From DASQMT01 sp963839615 (GTDB lineage Bacteria > Actinomycetota > Thermoleophilia > Solirubrobacterales > Solirubrobacteraceae), in assembly GCA_963839615.1 (NCBI GenBank), contig CAWIVY010000007.1, forward strand, positions 62,001 through 126,000: DNA of 64,000 bases, read 5' to 3'. The notes under the pieces were generated by a model. It was not told the origin of the DNA and made no database searches. It worked only from the letters and a program-made list of their open reading frames with translations. The position numbers and the translations under genes were made by a program. Shown piece after piece: positions 22,537 through 30,858 of this stretch. The first letter of the stretch is position 1, and every line of letters starts with the position of its first letter.

Positions 22537-23805
22537 TCACGGGCCGGCGCCGCCCTGCCCCTGAGCCGGCACGCCGCGCATCGGCGGAGGCGCCGGCACG
22601 ACTCGGGTCTGCCCCAGCGCCATCGGGCCGGTGTCCGCGGCAGGGGCGGGGGCTTCGGTAGCGCTGACCGGCGGGCCGGTCCCCCAGGTGCGCACCGGCG
22701 GGGTGGAGCCAGACCCGGCCGGAGCGGCCGCGCCGCTCGCCGGGGCAACCGCCTCGCTCTGCAGCGACAGCTGCTTCCAGCGTTCCGCCCGCGGTGGGCC
22801 CTTGCCGTCGGGCGGGAGCTTCAGGATCGCGAGCCGCACCGAGCGCAGTCGCGCGAAGTCCGGCCGCGCGCTCGCCAGGAGCTGCCCGGCGCGCGCCAGT
22901 CCGCGGTCGAGGCCGGGCGGCTCGTGCATCAGGCCGAGGTTGACGTTGAACTGCGCCTCGTCGCCCTTGGCGGCGGCCATGGCGTCGAACATGTCCGTCA
23001 CCAGCTTGTTGACGTCCAGGCCGTCCTTGCCGGGCGCCGCGAACTCGGCGGGGTCGAGCTGACCGGCCACCCAGCTGATCACGTCCTTCCCCGGGGTCAG
23101 CGCCTTGTAGAACTCGCTTCCCTCGCCCTTCTCGCGCGCAGGGTCCTTCTCGCCGAGCTTGTAGAGCACGCCGATCGACATCGGCGACCACGTGATGTCG
23201 ACCTTCGTGCCGGGCTTGGACTCCTCGCCGGGTGCGGTGGCTGCGACGGACGTGGCGGCGGTGATCGAGAACGTCGAGCTGACGTGGATCTGGGCCTGCG
23301 CCTGCGCGCCCACCGACGGCTTCTCGCCGCCGCCGACCGAGCCCTGCGGCCCGACCGCGATCTCGACGAGGTCCTTGCCGTGACGCTGCAGGTGGAGGTT
23401 GATCGCGGAGAGCGCGGCCTGGAGCACGGGCTCCGGCGCCTGCTTGGGTGAGACCTGGATGCTGATCCCGGGCTCGTGCAGGAAGTCGATCGTGCTCGCA
23501 TCGCCGGACTTCGGCAGGTTGAAGTTGCGCAGGACCATCGTCACGGTGACGTTGCGGGCTTCGGCGCCGAGATCGACACCGGGGCCGGCGGGCTCGCGCT
23601 GCAGGACCGCCCTGCGGGCGAGGCTGCGTGCGACGGCCTGATTGCCGGCCGCGGACTGCAGCCAGATCACCGCCGCGGGGGTCGTGGCAGGCCCCGGGAC
23701 CGTCGCATGGGCCGCCGGCGGAACTGCGTGGGCACTCGCGTCCGGCTGGTTCTCGGCAACTCGATCGTGGCGCGGCTCGGCGGCATCCTGCCGCGCTTGA
23801 GGCAT
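22537..23805 (-). CDS. Orphan protein with eCIS/toxin-type LQ-AGN-AV-LQR motif
   Basis: 422 residues, no signal peptide. Near residues 47-71 it carries WLQSAAGNQAVARSLARR followed by AVLQRE. The pattern LQxxAGNxAVxxL...LQR is found in effector and DUF4157-type proteins linked to extracellular contractile injection systems and to polymorphic toxins. The middle (about 85-330) is beta-rich and unknown (VTVTMVLRNFNLPKSGD, ISIQVSPKQAPEPVL, KVDITWSPMSIGVLYKLGEKD). The C-terminal 80 residues are Pro/Ala-rich. No injection-system structural genes lie in the window, so it may be a distant effector or a relative with another role. Confidence 0.6.
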   Translation of the reverse strand: MPQARQDAAEPRHDRVAENQPDASAHAVPPAAHATVPGPATTPAAVIWLQSAAGNQAVARSLARRAVLQREPAGPGVDLGAEARNVTVTMVLRNFNLPKSGDASTIDFLHEPGISIQVSPKQAPEPVLQAALSAINLHLQRHGKDLVEIAVGPQGSVGGGEKPSVGAQAQAQIHVSSTFSITAATSVAATAPGEESKPGTKVDITWSPMSIGVLYKLGEKDPAREKGEGSEFYKALTPGKDVISWVAGQLDPAEFAAPGKDGLDVNKLVTDMFDAMAAAKGDEAQFNVNLGLMHEPPGLDRGLARAGQLLASARPDFARLRSVRLAILKLPPDGKGPPRAERWKQLSLQSEAVAPASGAAAPAGSGSTPPVRTWGTGPPVSATEAPAPAADTGPMALGQTRVVPAPPPMRGVPAQGQGGAGP

Positions 23806-23848
23806 GCCGCCGATTATCAGTCGAACGCCGTTCGTCGCGCAAGCGCGG

Positions 23849-24406
23849 TCAGGACAGCGAGTCGGGCGCGGAGCCGATGTCCTGGACGCGCAGCCAGTCG
23901 GTGATGTGCTCGTCGCGGACGCGGAACGCGGTGCGCGCCGTCGCGCCCGTGCCGCTCCCGCACTCGCCCTCGCCCGGACGCTCCGTCAGCCGGAAGGTCG
24001 CGATGAAGAAGCCCTTCGGCGCCGGCTCGGTGCCGATCAGCCTTGCCCCACACGGGAGCGTCCGGTTGAAGAAGCGCACCTGCGCCCGCGTCTTGAGCTC
24101 GAGCGGCGGCGTGCCGTTCGAGACGAGGCTCGGCACCGCGAAGTAGCGCGCGGCGACGCGCACGTCGCCGTGACGCAGCGCATCCGCCCAGGCGCGCACG
24201 ATCCGCACGTCACCAGGGTCGGTCTTCGTAGTGGGCGCGGTGGGCTCCGGCTCGGCCGGCTCGGGCTCAGGCGTGGGCGTCGACTGCCCCGTGGCCGCGG
24301 GGGCCTTCTCGGCGGTGTCGCGGCCGTCGTCGCCGCCATCGCCGCAGGCCGCGATGCCGAGCGCGAGCGCGGCGAACAGCAGGGCCGAGCGCATGCGATC
24401 CATCAT
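23849..24406 (-). CDS. Putative lipoprotein
   Basis: 185 residues. The N-terminus MRSALLFAALALGIAACGDGG is a lipoprotein signal with lipobox IAAC. A Pro/Glu/Thr-rich linker (PTPEPEPAEPEPTAPTT) follows. The C-terminal domain (VRIVRAWADALRHGDVRVAARYFAVP) has the start of an NTF2/SnoaL-like fold with one Cys pair likely. ATG 24406 is supported by TATCCC 8 nt upstream. It is divergent from the MerR-type gene. Function unknown. Confidence 0.7.
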   Translation of the reverse strand: MMDRMRSALLFAALALGIAACGDGGDDGRDTAEKAPAATGQSTPTPEPEPAEPEPTAPTTKTDPGDVRIVRAWADALRHGDVRVAARYFAVPSLVSNGTPPLELKTRAQVRFFNRTLPCGARLIGTEPAPKGFFIATFRLTERPGEGECGSGTGATARTAFRVRDEHITDWLRVQDIGSAPDSLS

Positions 24407-24482
24407 CCCAGCACGGGATACGCGCGCGGGAGAAGCACGGATGCCTTGTGCAAGACCACCGCGATACGGCATACCTTGTGCG

Positions 24483-24896
24483 ATGGTCGCGACGCACGGG
24501 CACTTCCTCGCCGCCGAGGTCGGCGAGCTCGCGGGCGTCTCCGGCACCACGATCGGCCAGTGGGCGCGCTGGGGCTACATCCGCTCGTCCGTCTCGGAGG
24601 CCGAGCCGCACGTGTACAGCGTCGAGGACGTCGCCGAGGCCGCGATCGTCGGCGAGCTGCTCGGCCGCGGCGTGTCGCACGCCGACGTCCGCCGCGCGAT
24701 CGCGCGGCTGCGCGCGGAGTACGGCGAGTGGCCGCTGAGCGAGGCGCCGCTCGGCACGACGACGCAGAAGGGGCGCACGCGCGTGGTGCTGCGCGAACGC
24801 GACGGCCTCTACGCGCTGTGCCCGCGCGGGTGGCAGCTGATGACGGCGCCGCCGGCGATCGACGAGGTGCGGCTCAGGCTCAACCGGCGGCGGTAG
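24483..24896 (+). CDS. MerR-like HTH / DUF433-related regulator
   Basis: 137 residues. An N-terminal helix-turn-helix of MerR type (LAAEVGELAGVSGTTIGQWARWGYIRSS) is followed by a helical segment (YSVEDVAEAAIVGELLGRGVSHADVRRAIARLRAEYG) and a short beta-rich C-terminal domain. The layout is that of DUF433-linked antitoxin-like proteins, but no toxin gene is adjacent. Two TRCCTTGTGC direct repeats lie just upstream (about 24442 and 24472), possible binding sites. Confidence 0.65.
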   Translation: MVATHGHFLAAEVGELAGVSGTTIGQWARWGYIRSSVSEAEPHVYSVEDVAEAAIVGELLGRGVSHADVRRAIARLRAEYGEWPLSEAPLGTTTQKGRTRVVLRERDGLYALCPRGWQLMTAPPAIDEVRLRLNRRR

Positions 24897-24942
24897 GGAT
24901 CCCGTGTTGCGCTCGACTTCCGGCATGGCGATACTCGGTCCG

Positions 24943-26640
24943 ATGCGTCGGCTGTTGGTCTTGATCTTTGGCTTGACGGTGCTCGGGCTGGGGGCGCCGG
25001 CGGGCGCGCTCGGTGATGGCGTCGTGACCATCGGTGTGGGTGGCGAGCTGCGCTACGACTCCGACAGCCAGGACGCCGAGAACCTCGTGATCGCGCGGGC
25101 GACCGACAACCTCAACTGCAACCCGAGACCCGTTCCGTGCCTGCAGCTGGCCAACACACCGCAGAAGATCAGGGACCAGGTCGCAGGGACAGGCTGCCAG
25201 CAGCTCGAGTTCGGAGGGGGGCCGTTCGACACGATCGTCGTCTGCGCTCTGAACGTCGCACCGAGCCTCTTCCTGAAGCTCGACGACGGCGACGACTTCG
25301 CCAGGGTGGGCGACAGCGTTCTGCCCACGACGATGGACGGCAGCTTCGGCGGCGACAGCCTCAACTCGGGCGGCGGCGCCGACACGATTCGCGGCGGACC
25401 AGGCGACGACGAGATCTTCGACGACGACAACAGCGCGAACGACGTGCTCGACGGCGGCGACGACGACGACGTGATCTCGCTGACGGGGGGCGATGAAGAC
25501 GTGGTCGGCGGCGCGGGGGTCGACACCGTGGAGCTCGACTCGAGCGACGACACGGTCCGGCTCGACGATCTCGCCAACGACGGCGCGGCCGGCGAGAACA
25601 AGAACATCCACTCGGATGTCGAGGTGGTCGACGGCGACGGCGGCAGCGACAACCTGTTCGGCAACGCGCTGCCGAACAGCTTCCGCGGCGGGTCGGGCAA
25701 CGACCTCATCGACGGCGGGGCGGGGAATGACGTGCTCGAGGGTGGCACCGGCGGTGACGAGCTCAACGGCGGGCCTGACGTCGACCGGGTCGTCTACTCC
25801 AGCGCCGACGGGCAGGCGATCACGCTCGACGACGTCCGCAACGACGGCGCGCCGGCAGAGCTCGACAACGTCCATGCGGACATCGAGGACGTGGCGGCCG
25901 GGCCCGGCAACGACGACGTCGTAGGGAGCGCGGTCGCCAACGTGCTCGACGGCGGCGACGGCAACGACCGCCTGGCGGGCGGCGGCGCCGTCGACACCTA
26001 CTTCGGCGGGGCGGGGGCGGACGCGCTGCTAGCTCGCGACGGTCTGCAGGAGCGCGTCGAATGCGGACCGGACGCCGATAACGGAGAGGCGGACACGATC
26101 GACCTGCTCGTGGACTGCGAGGGCGTGCTCGTGAGCTCCGAGCTGGTCCCCGACGTCGACGGCGACGGGTCGTCCAAGCCGGGCGACTGCGATGACGCGA
26201 ACGCGGCGATCCACCCCGGCGCCACCGATGTGCCGCAGAACGGCGTCGACGAGGACTGCACCGGCGTCGACGCGGCGTTCCCGGTCCTGCGCGCATCGGT
26301 CTCGTTCAGGTTCACGCTGTTCCGCAAGCACACGCGGCTCACCCGCTACCGCGCGGTGCAGCTGACCGGTGACGAGCGGATCAGGCTGCGTTGCAGGGGC
26401 CGCGGCTGCCCGTTCAAGGGCAAGCGCCTGAAGGCGCGCAAGGCGGGATCGCGGAACATGACGAAGTTCGTCCGCAAGGCGCGCTTCCGTCCTGGCACGA
26501 GGCTCGAGGCCTTCATCACGAAGCCGGGCACCGTCGGGCGCTACCGCAAGCTCAAGTTCCGCAGGGCGAAGCCACCCAAGCTCGTCAAGCGCTGCCTGCA
26601 GCCGGGCGCGAAGAAGCCGTCGCGCTGCTCGCAGGGCTGA
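24943..26640 (+). CDS. Exported calcium-binding RTX-like / MopE-repeat protein
   Basis: 565 residues with a signal peptide (MRRLLVLIFGLTVLGLGAPAGA). Residues about 130-370 are RTX/hemolysin-type nonapeptide-like repeats (GGADTIRGGPGDDEI, GGSGNDLIDGGAGNDVL, DGGDGNDRLAGGG), which bind Ca2+ in a beta-roll. A MopE-type metal-binding repeat follows (DVDGDGSSKPGDCDDAN...VPQNGVDEDC). The last 120 residues are Lys/Arg-rich (GCPFKGKRLKARKAG), like cell-surface proteins of this lineage. ATG 24943 follows GATACT by 7 nt. Likely secreted or surface protein; role unknown. Confidence 0.82.
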   Translation: MRRLLVLIFGLTVLGLGAPAGALGDGVVTIGVGGELRYDSDSQDAENLVIARATDNLNCNPRPVPCLQLANTPQKIRDQVAGTGCQQLEFGGGPFDTIVVCALNVAPSLFLKLDDGDDFARVGDSVLPTTMDGSFGGDSLNSGGGADTIRGGPGDDEIFDDDNSANDVLDGGDDDDVISLTGGDEDVVGGAGVDTVELDSSDDTVRLDDLANDGAAGENKNIHSDVEVVDGDGGSDNLFGNALPNSFRGGSGNDLIDGGAGNDVLEGGTGGDELNGGPDVDRVVYSSADGQAITLDDVRNDGAPAELDNVHADIEDVAAGPGNDDVVGSAVANVLDGGDGNDRLAGGGAVDTYFGGAGADALLARDGLQERVECGPDADNGEADTIDLLVDCEGVLVSSELVPDVDGDGSSKPGDCDDANAAIHPGATDVPQNGVDEDCTGVDAAFPVLRASVSFRFTLFRKHTRLTRYRAVQLTGDERIRLRCRGRGCPFKGKRLKARKAGSRNMTKFVRKARFRPGTRLEAFITKPGTVGRYRKLKFRRAKPPKLVKRCLQPGAKKPSRCSQG

Positions 26641-26655
26641 GCGCGTCCCGGCCGG

Positions 26656-27261
26656 TCAGCGCCGGAAGCGCCGCGCCGCGCGGCCGACCGGCGACGCGTC
26701 GAGCGACTCGCCGGCAGTGCCGACGGCGCTCGCGACGTGGTGGCCGGCGCGGCCGAGCGGGCCCTGATCGGCCGGTACGACCGCCGCCGCCGGCTCGCTG
26801 CCGATCTCGATCGCACTGTCGCGCGCCTCGGTCTCGACCTCGTGCAGCCGCGCCTCCCAGCGAGCGTGGAAGCCTGCGAGCTGCTCGTCGCCGCGCGTCG
26901 CGGCGAGCCGGCCGAGATAGCCGAGCAGCGTCGTCAGGTGCTGGACGTCGAGCACCGCGACCCGCATCGCCTGGTTGCGCTCGAGCAGCAGGTCGCCCGC
27001 GTTGTTGCGAACCCCGGCCAGGCGGCCGCCGACGCCCTGTGCGGCCGGGAAGCCGTGCAGCCCGTGCTCCTCGGTGCGGCCGGCCAGCTCGTCGAGCAGC
27101 TCCTCGCAGACGCCCGAGCCGCGCCGCAGGACCGTCGCCGGCTGGCCGCCGATCCGCTCGGCCAGTCGCGCCCAGTGGCTGCAGAGCTGGCGCGCGGCGG
27201 CGTAGAGCTCGCGCAGGGCGCGGTGCTCGGCGCGATACAGACCGTGTCCGGTTATCTCCAT
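26656..27261 (-). CDS. Hypothetical helical protein
   Basis: 201 residues, predicted mostly alpha-helical (YRAEHRALRELYAAARQLCSHWARLAERIGG; LLGYLGRLAATRGDEQLAGFHARWEARLHEVE). No signal peptide, no known family. The N-terminus MEITGHGLYRAEHRAL is well formed. It follows the adenosyltransferase gene by 4 bp on the same strand, so the two are probably cotranscribed. Confidence 0.55.
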   Translation of the reverse strand: MEITGHGLYRAEHRALRELYAAARQLCSHWARLAERIGGQPATVLRRGSGVCEELLDELAGRTEEHGLHGFPAAQGVGGRLAGVRNNAGDLLLERNQAMRVAVLDVQHLTTLLGYLGRLAATRGDEQLAGFHARWEARLHEVETEARDSAIEIGSEPAAAVVPADQGPLGRAGHHVASAVGTAGESLDASPVGRAARRFRR

Positions 27262-27265
27262 CCCG

Positions 27266-27820
27266 TCACCTGTACCGGCCGGGTTCCCAGAGCGGCTCGT
27301 CGCCGACGTTCGCCGCGCGCGCGAGGATGAAGAGCAGGTCGGAGAGGCGGTTGAGGTAGCGGACGCACTCGCGGTTGACGTCGTCGCCGCAGTCGATCGT
27401 GCGCCGCTCGGCGCGCCGGCAGACGGTGCGGCAGACGTGCAGCTGCGCCGCGGCGGGGCTGCCGCCGGGCAGCACGAAGGACCTCAGCGGCTCGAGCCCG
27501 GCGTTGACCTCGTCGCAGGCCTGCTCGAGCCATGCCGTCTGCTCGGGCGCCAGCCGCAGGCGGGTGCGATCGCCGCCATGTGGGACCGAGATGTCGGCGC
27601 CGACGTCGAAGAGGTCGTTCTGGACGCGCTCGAGGAACCCGCGCAGGCGCTCCTCCAGCCCTGGCAGCGCGAGCGTCACGCCGAGCTGCGCGTTGAGCTC
27701 GTCGACGGTTCCGTAGGCCTCGATCCGCGGGTGCGTCTTCGGCACGCGGCTCATGTCGCCGAGGTGCGTCTCCCCGTCATCGCCGAGCCGGGTGTAGATC
27801 CGCGTGAGATTGACTGTCAT
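27266..27820 (-). CDS. pduO: ATP:cob(I)alamin adenosyltransferase, PduO type
   Basis: Transfers adenosyl from ATP to cob(I)alamin, giving coenzyme B12. The 184-residue protein has the PduO-family ATP site at the N-terminus (RIYTRLGDDGETHLGD), VDELNAQLGV, FVLPGGSPAAAQLHVCRTVCRRAER and NRECVRYLNRLSDLLFILAR. It is divergent from a cobalamin riboswitch and the DUF4430/ECF locus, which supports the view that this region imports and activates corrinoids. TACCGT lies 12 nt before the ATG, so it likely has its own promoter and is not under riboswitch control. Confidence 0.95.
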   Translation of the reverse strand: MTVNLTRIYTRLGDDGETHLGDMSRVPKTHPRIEAYGTVDELNAQLGVTLALPGLEERLRGFLERVQNDLFDVGADISVPHGGDRTRLRLAPEQTAWLEQACDEVNAGLEPLRSFVLPGGSPAAAQLHVCRTVCRRAERRTIDCGDDVNRECVRYLNRLSDLLFILARAANVGDEPLWEPGRYR

Positions 27821-27849
27821 GTCGCCTCAGCCACGGTAACATCCCGCCC

Positions 27850-28003
27850 GTTCAGGGTCGGTGGTCAGGGAAGCCGGTGCAACTCCGGCGCGGACCCGCC
27901 ACTGTGACCGGGGACGCCCATCGCATCAGGCCACTGTTCCGCAGCGCGGGACGGGAAGGCGCGAGAGGGTCGAGCCCGGGAGCCAGGAGACCTACCTCCG
28001 ACC
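27850..28003 (+). promoter_or_regulatory. Cobalamin riboswitch
   Basis: Contains the classical blocks: GGTCAGGGAAGCCGGTGC, AACTCCGGCGCGGACCCGCC with ACTGT, and the B12-box-like GAGCCAGGAGACCTACC near 27978-27997. All conserved elements of the Cobalamin Rfam class can be read. A TAACAT -10 at 27836-27841 precedes it. It lies 37 nt before the first DUF4430 gene. Binding of cobalamin should repress the downstream uptake operon. Confidence 0.97.
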
Positions 28004-28040
28004 GTCGCCATATCGAGACCCTCGTGGAAAGGGGTTTGGC

Positions 28041-29195
28041 ATGCGGAAGGTTTCACCCGGAGCGCTCGCCGCGTTGCTGGCCAGTGCGCTGATCGCGGCG
28101 CCGGCCGGCGCGGCCGCGCCGGCGAATGTGACGGTGCGCGTGGAAGGCGAGGCACAGACGCTGCTGCCGCGCAGCGCGGTCGCGACCACGACCGCCCCCG
28201 TCGTCAAGGACGGGACGAACTCCTGTACCGGGACGAGCGCGCTCGGCGCGCTGGATCGCGCGGTCGCCGGCGACTGGGCCGGCTACTGGGCGGGCGCCGA
28301 CCTCGGATACGCGGTCGACACGATCAAGGGCGAGACCCACAACGATCCAGTTCCGGCCGACCCGGCCCAGTACTGGTCGTTCTGGGTCAACTACCGCTAC
28401 CAGGACCGGGGCCTGTGCAGCACCGAGCTGCAGGAAGGCGACGACGTGCTGATGTTCGTCGACTGCTTCAGCCAGACGAACGCGTGCAGCAGCCAGACCC
28501 CGCTGCGGATCAGCGACGTGCCGGCGACGGTGGCGCCGGGCCGGCCCTTCTCCGTGCGGCTCGAGGAGTTCACGACGAGCTACGACCCGGGCGCCAACGC
28601 GACGACGACCACCCCGGAGCCTGCCGAGGGCACGACGATCACGGCCGCCGGCCAGACCGTGACGACCGGCGCCGACGGCACCGCGCAGCTGTCCCTCTCC
28701 ACGCCCGGGCCGGTCTCGATCGCGGCGACCAAGGCAGGCCGCGTGCGCACGGCCGCGCTCACATGCGTCACGTCGGGCAGCGACGGCAGCTGCGGCACGC
28801 TACCGCCCAGCGCCGTGCTCGGGACCGAGAAGCCCGACGACAAGACCGCGCCCGTGGCCTCGTTCTCGAGCCTCGCGGACGGCAAGGTGTTCAAGCGCGG
28901 GCGCGGCCCGCGCAAGCTCGAGGGGAGCGTCACGCCCGACCCGTCGGGGCTGCTCTCGGTGCGGTTGAGCATCCTGCGCAAGGCGGACGGCAGGTGCTGG
29001 TCGTTCGACGGGGCGAGCGAGCGCTTCGAGCGCCATCGCTGCGGCGGCAGGAGCTCGTTCCGGATCGGCGACCGCGCGGACTGGTCCTACCTGCTGCCGA
29101 AGCGGCTGGGCAAGGGCCGATACACGATCCGAGCGGCCGCGATCGACAAGGCCGGCAACGACTCGGTCACCCGGGTGGAGATCCGCGTCCGATGA
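28041..29195 (+). CDS. Exported DUF4430 (transcobalamin-like) protein with Ig-like domains
   Basis: 384 residues. Signal peptide MRKVSPGALAALLASALIAAPAGA. The first domain holds the DUF4430-like core (AQYWSFWVNYRYQDRGLC... LQEGDDVLMFVDCF), which corresponds to the beta-domain of transcobalamin/intrinsic factor. An Ig-like domain with a Pro/Thr insertion follows (PATVAPGRPFSVRLEEF), then a second (GKVFKRGRGPRKLEG ... YTIRAAAIDKAGND). It is the first gene after the riboswitch and overlaps the next by ATGA. Role as extracellular corrinoid-binding protein is inference from regulation and fold. Confidence 0.8.
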   Translation: MRKVSPGALAALLASALIAAPAGAAAPANVTVRVEGEAQTLLPRSAVATTTAPVVKDGTNSCTGTSALGALDRAVAGDWAGYWAGADLGYAVDTIKGETHNDPVPADPAQYWSFWVNYRYQDRGLCSTELQEGDDVLMFVDCFSQTNACSSQTPLRISDVPATVAPGRPFSVRLEEFTTSYDPGANATTTTPEPAEGTTITAAGQTVTTGADGTAQLSLSTPGPVSIAATKAGRVRTAALTCVTSGSDGSCGTLPPSAVLGTEKPDDKTAPVASFSSLADGKVFKRGRGPRKLEGSVTPDPSGLLSVRLSILRKADGRCWSFDGASERFERHRCGGRSSFRIGDRADWSYLLPKRLGKGRYTIRAAAIDKAGNDSVTRVEIRVR

Positions 29196-29929
29196 GGCGG
29201 CTGATCCTGCTGGCGCTCGCGGGCGCGGTGCTGGGGGCGCCGGCGGCGGCCGATGCGCGCGCCCGCGTCCAGACGATGGTCGTCGGCAAGAGCGCGGTGC
29301 TCTCCGGGCCCAAGCGCGTCGCCCTGGTGGCGCGCACGGCGCGGATGGGCGGCGAGCGCTGCTCGATCGGGCGCGCGACACCACTCTCCGTCCTGGCCGG
29401 CGCGGGCGTCTCGTTCAGCCTGAAGGACTACGGTGCCTGCTCGCGCAGGGCGCGCGACGCGGGCTCGCTCTACGTCCGCAGGATCGGCCCGGACCGCGAG
29501 AGCGGCAGGGACGGCTGGGTCTACAAGGTCGGCCGCCGCGCGGGCAGTGCAGGGGGCGCCGATCCCGCCGGCTCGTTCGGCACCGGACGCAAGCTGCGCG
29601 CCGGGCAGCGGGTGCTGTGGTTCTGGTGCGTCAAGGACGCGGTCGACTCCTGCCAGCGGACGCTCGCGGTCAGGCCCGCGGTTGACCAGACCGCGGCCGG
29701 AGCGCCGCTGAGCGTCACGGTACGCGGCTACGACGACACCGGAGCCGGGGTGCTCGTCGAGGGCGCGACGGTGAGCCTCGGCGCCGCGACCGCGCTCACC
29801 GGGCCGGACGGGGTCGCGACGCTCGCCGCGCCCGCTGCCGGCACGTACCGCGTACAGGCCTCGAAACCCGGCATGGTCGTCTCGTTTCCCGCGCGGGTCG
29901 AGGTGGCTAGATGCGGCGCGCCGCCCTGA
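29192..29929 (+). CDS. Exported DUF4430 (transcobalamin-like) protein
   Basis: 245 residues with signal peptide MRRLILLALAGAVLGAPAAADA. The middle carries the DUF4430 core: RDGWVYKVGRRAGSAGG and LRAGQRVLWFWCVKDAVDSC with a Cys pair. A C-terminal Ig-like/Cna-B-like domain (PLSVTVRGYDDTGAGVL, GPDGVATLAAPAAGTYRV) follows. The ATG overlaps the previous stop, and the gene itself overlaps the next by 19 bp, so the three DUF4430 genes are tightly coupled under the cobalamin riboswitch. Confidence 0.82.
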   Translation: MRRLILLALAGAVLGAPAAADARARVQTMVVGKSAVLSGPKRVALVARTARMGGERCSIGRATPLSVLAGAGVSFSLKDYGACSRRARDAGSLYVRRIGPDRESGRDGWVYKVGRRAGSAGGADPAGSFGTGRKLRAGQRVLWFWCVKDAVDSCQRTLAVRPAVDQTAAGAPLSVTVRGYDDTGAGVLVEGATVSLGAATALTGPDGVATLAAPAAGTYRVQASKPGMVVSFPARVEVARCGAPP

Positions 29930-30858
29930 TCGCGCTGCTCCTCGTCCTCGGCCTGCTCGCGGGCGGCTGCGGGCTGGGCGCCGGCGAGAGCGAGGACGGC
30001 GCCGCCACGATCACGGTCACGCGCGACTTCGGCACGCGCGAGGTCGGCACGGGCACCGCCGACCCGATCCCGGGCGGGGAGACGGTGATGCGGATGCTGC
30101 AGCGCGGCTTCGAGGTCGAGACGCGCTACGGCGGCGGATTCGTGCAGGAGATCAACGGCATCGCCGGCGGTCGCGAGAACGGCCGGCCGGTGGACTGGTT
30201 CTACTACGTCAACGGGATCCTGGCCGACAACGGCGCAACCGCGCACAAGCTGGCCGCCGGCGACGACATCTGGTGGGACCATCACGACTGGAGCGGCTCC
30301 GCCGACGTGCGTGCGGTCGTCGGGGCGTTCCCGGAGCCGTTCGTGTCCGGCGTCGACGGCAAGCGGCTGCCGGTGCGGCTCGACTGCGCCGACGCGGCCG
30401 CGGACGCCTGCGACGAGGTCGCCGAGCGGCTCGGCGAGGCCGGCGTCAAGGCCGGGCGGTCGGCCGCGGGGAGGTTCGGCGGCGAGAGCCTGTTGCGGAT
30501 CAAGGTCGGGGTCTGGGCCGACCTGCGCAAGGACCCGGCGGTGCGGCGGCTCGAGGAGGGGCCGAAGGCGTCCGGCGTCTACGGCCGGCCGAGCGCCGCG
30601 GGGGACAGGCTCGGGATGCTCGACCCCGAGGGCAAGACAGTGCGCACGCTCGGGCCCGGCGGCGGCCTGATCGCGGCCACCACGCTCGGCGGCGAGGCGC
30701 CGACCTGGATCGTGACCGGAACCGACACGGTCGGGCTGGCCGCCGCCGCGGCGCAGCTCCGACGCGGACGCGCTGGGCGACCGCTTCGCGATCGCGGTCG
30801 AGGATGGCCGGCCGGGGTCTCACTGCCGGTCCTGCCGTCGCCGGAGGCGCGGGCGTGA
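29911..30858 (+). CDS. DUF4430 lipoprotein
   Basis: About 315 residues. Lipoprotein signal LIALLLVLGLLAGGCG. The DUF4430 domain is the clearest of the three (TITVTRDFGTREVG; PVDWFYYVNGILADNGA; LAAGDDIWWDHHDW, about 30-125). A C-terminal alpha/beta region follows (VRAVVGAFPEPFVSG, TLGGEAPTWIVTGTD). Two compensating frame errors appear near 30760 and 30815: the intervening DADALGDRFAIAVEDGRP reads in the neighbouring frame. As the only lipid-anchored member it could hold corrinoid at the membrane for the ECF transporter encoded next. The stop overlaps the next GTG. Confidence 0.85.
   Translation: MRRAALIALLLVLGLLAGGCGLGAGESEDGAATITVTRDFGTREVGTGTADPIPGGETVMRMLQRGFEVETRYGGGFVQEINGIAGGRENGRPVDWFYYVNGILADNGATAHKLAAGDDIWWDHHDWSGSADVRAVVGAFPEPFVSGVDGKRLPVRLDCADAAADACDEVAERLGEAGVKAGRSAAGRFGGESLLRIKVGVWADLRKDPAVRRLEEGPKASGVYGRPSAAGDRLGMLDPEGKTVRTLGPGGGLIAATTLGGEAPTWIVTGTDTVGLAAAAAQLRRGRAGRPLRDRGRGWPAGVSLPVLPSPEARA

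Noticed and set aside
24442..24896. MerR/DUF433-like gene as antitoxin of a toxin-antitoxin pair
   Set aside because: Neither neighbour is a PIN or other toxin-type small protein; kept as regulator only.
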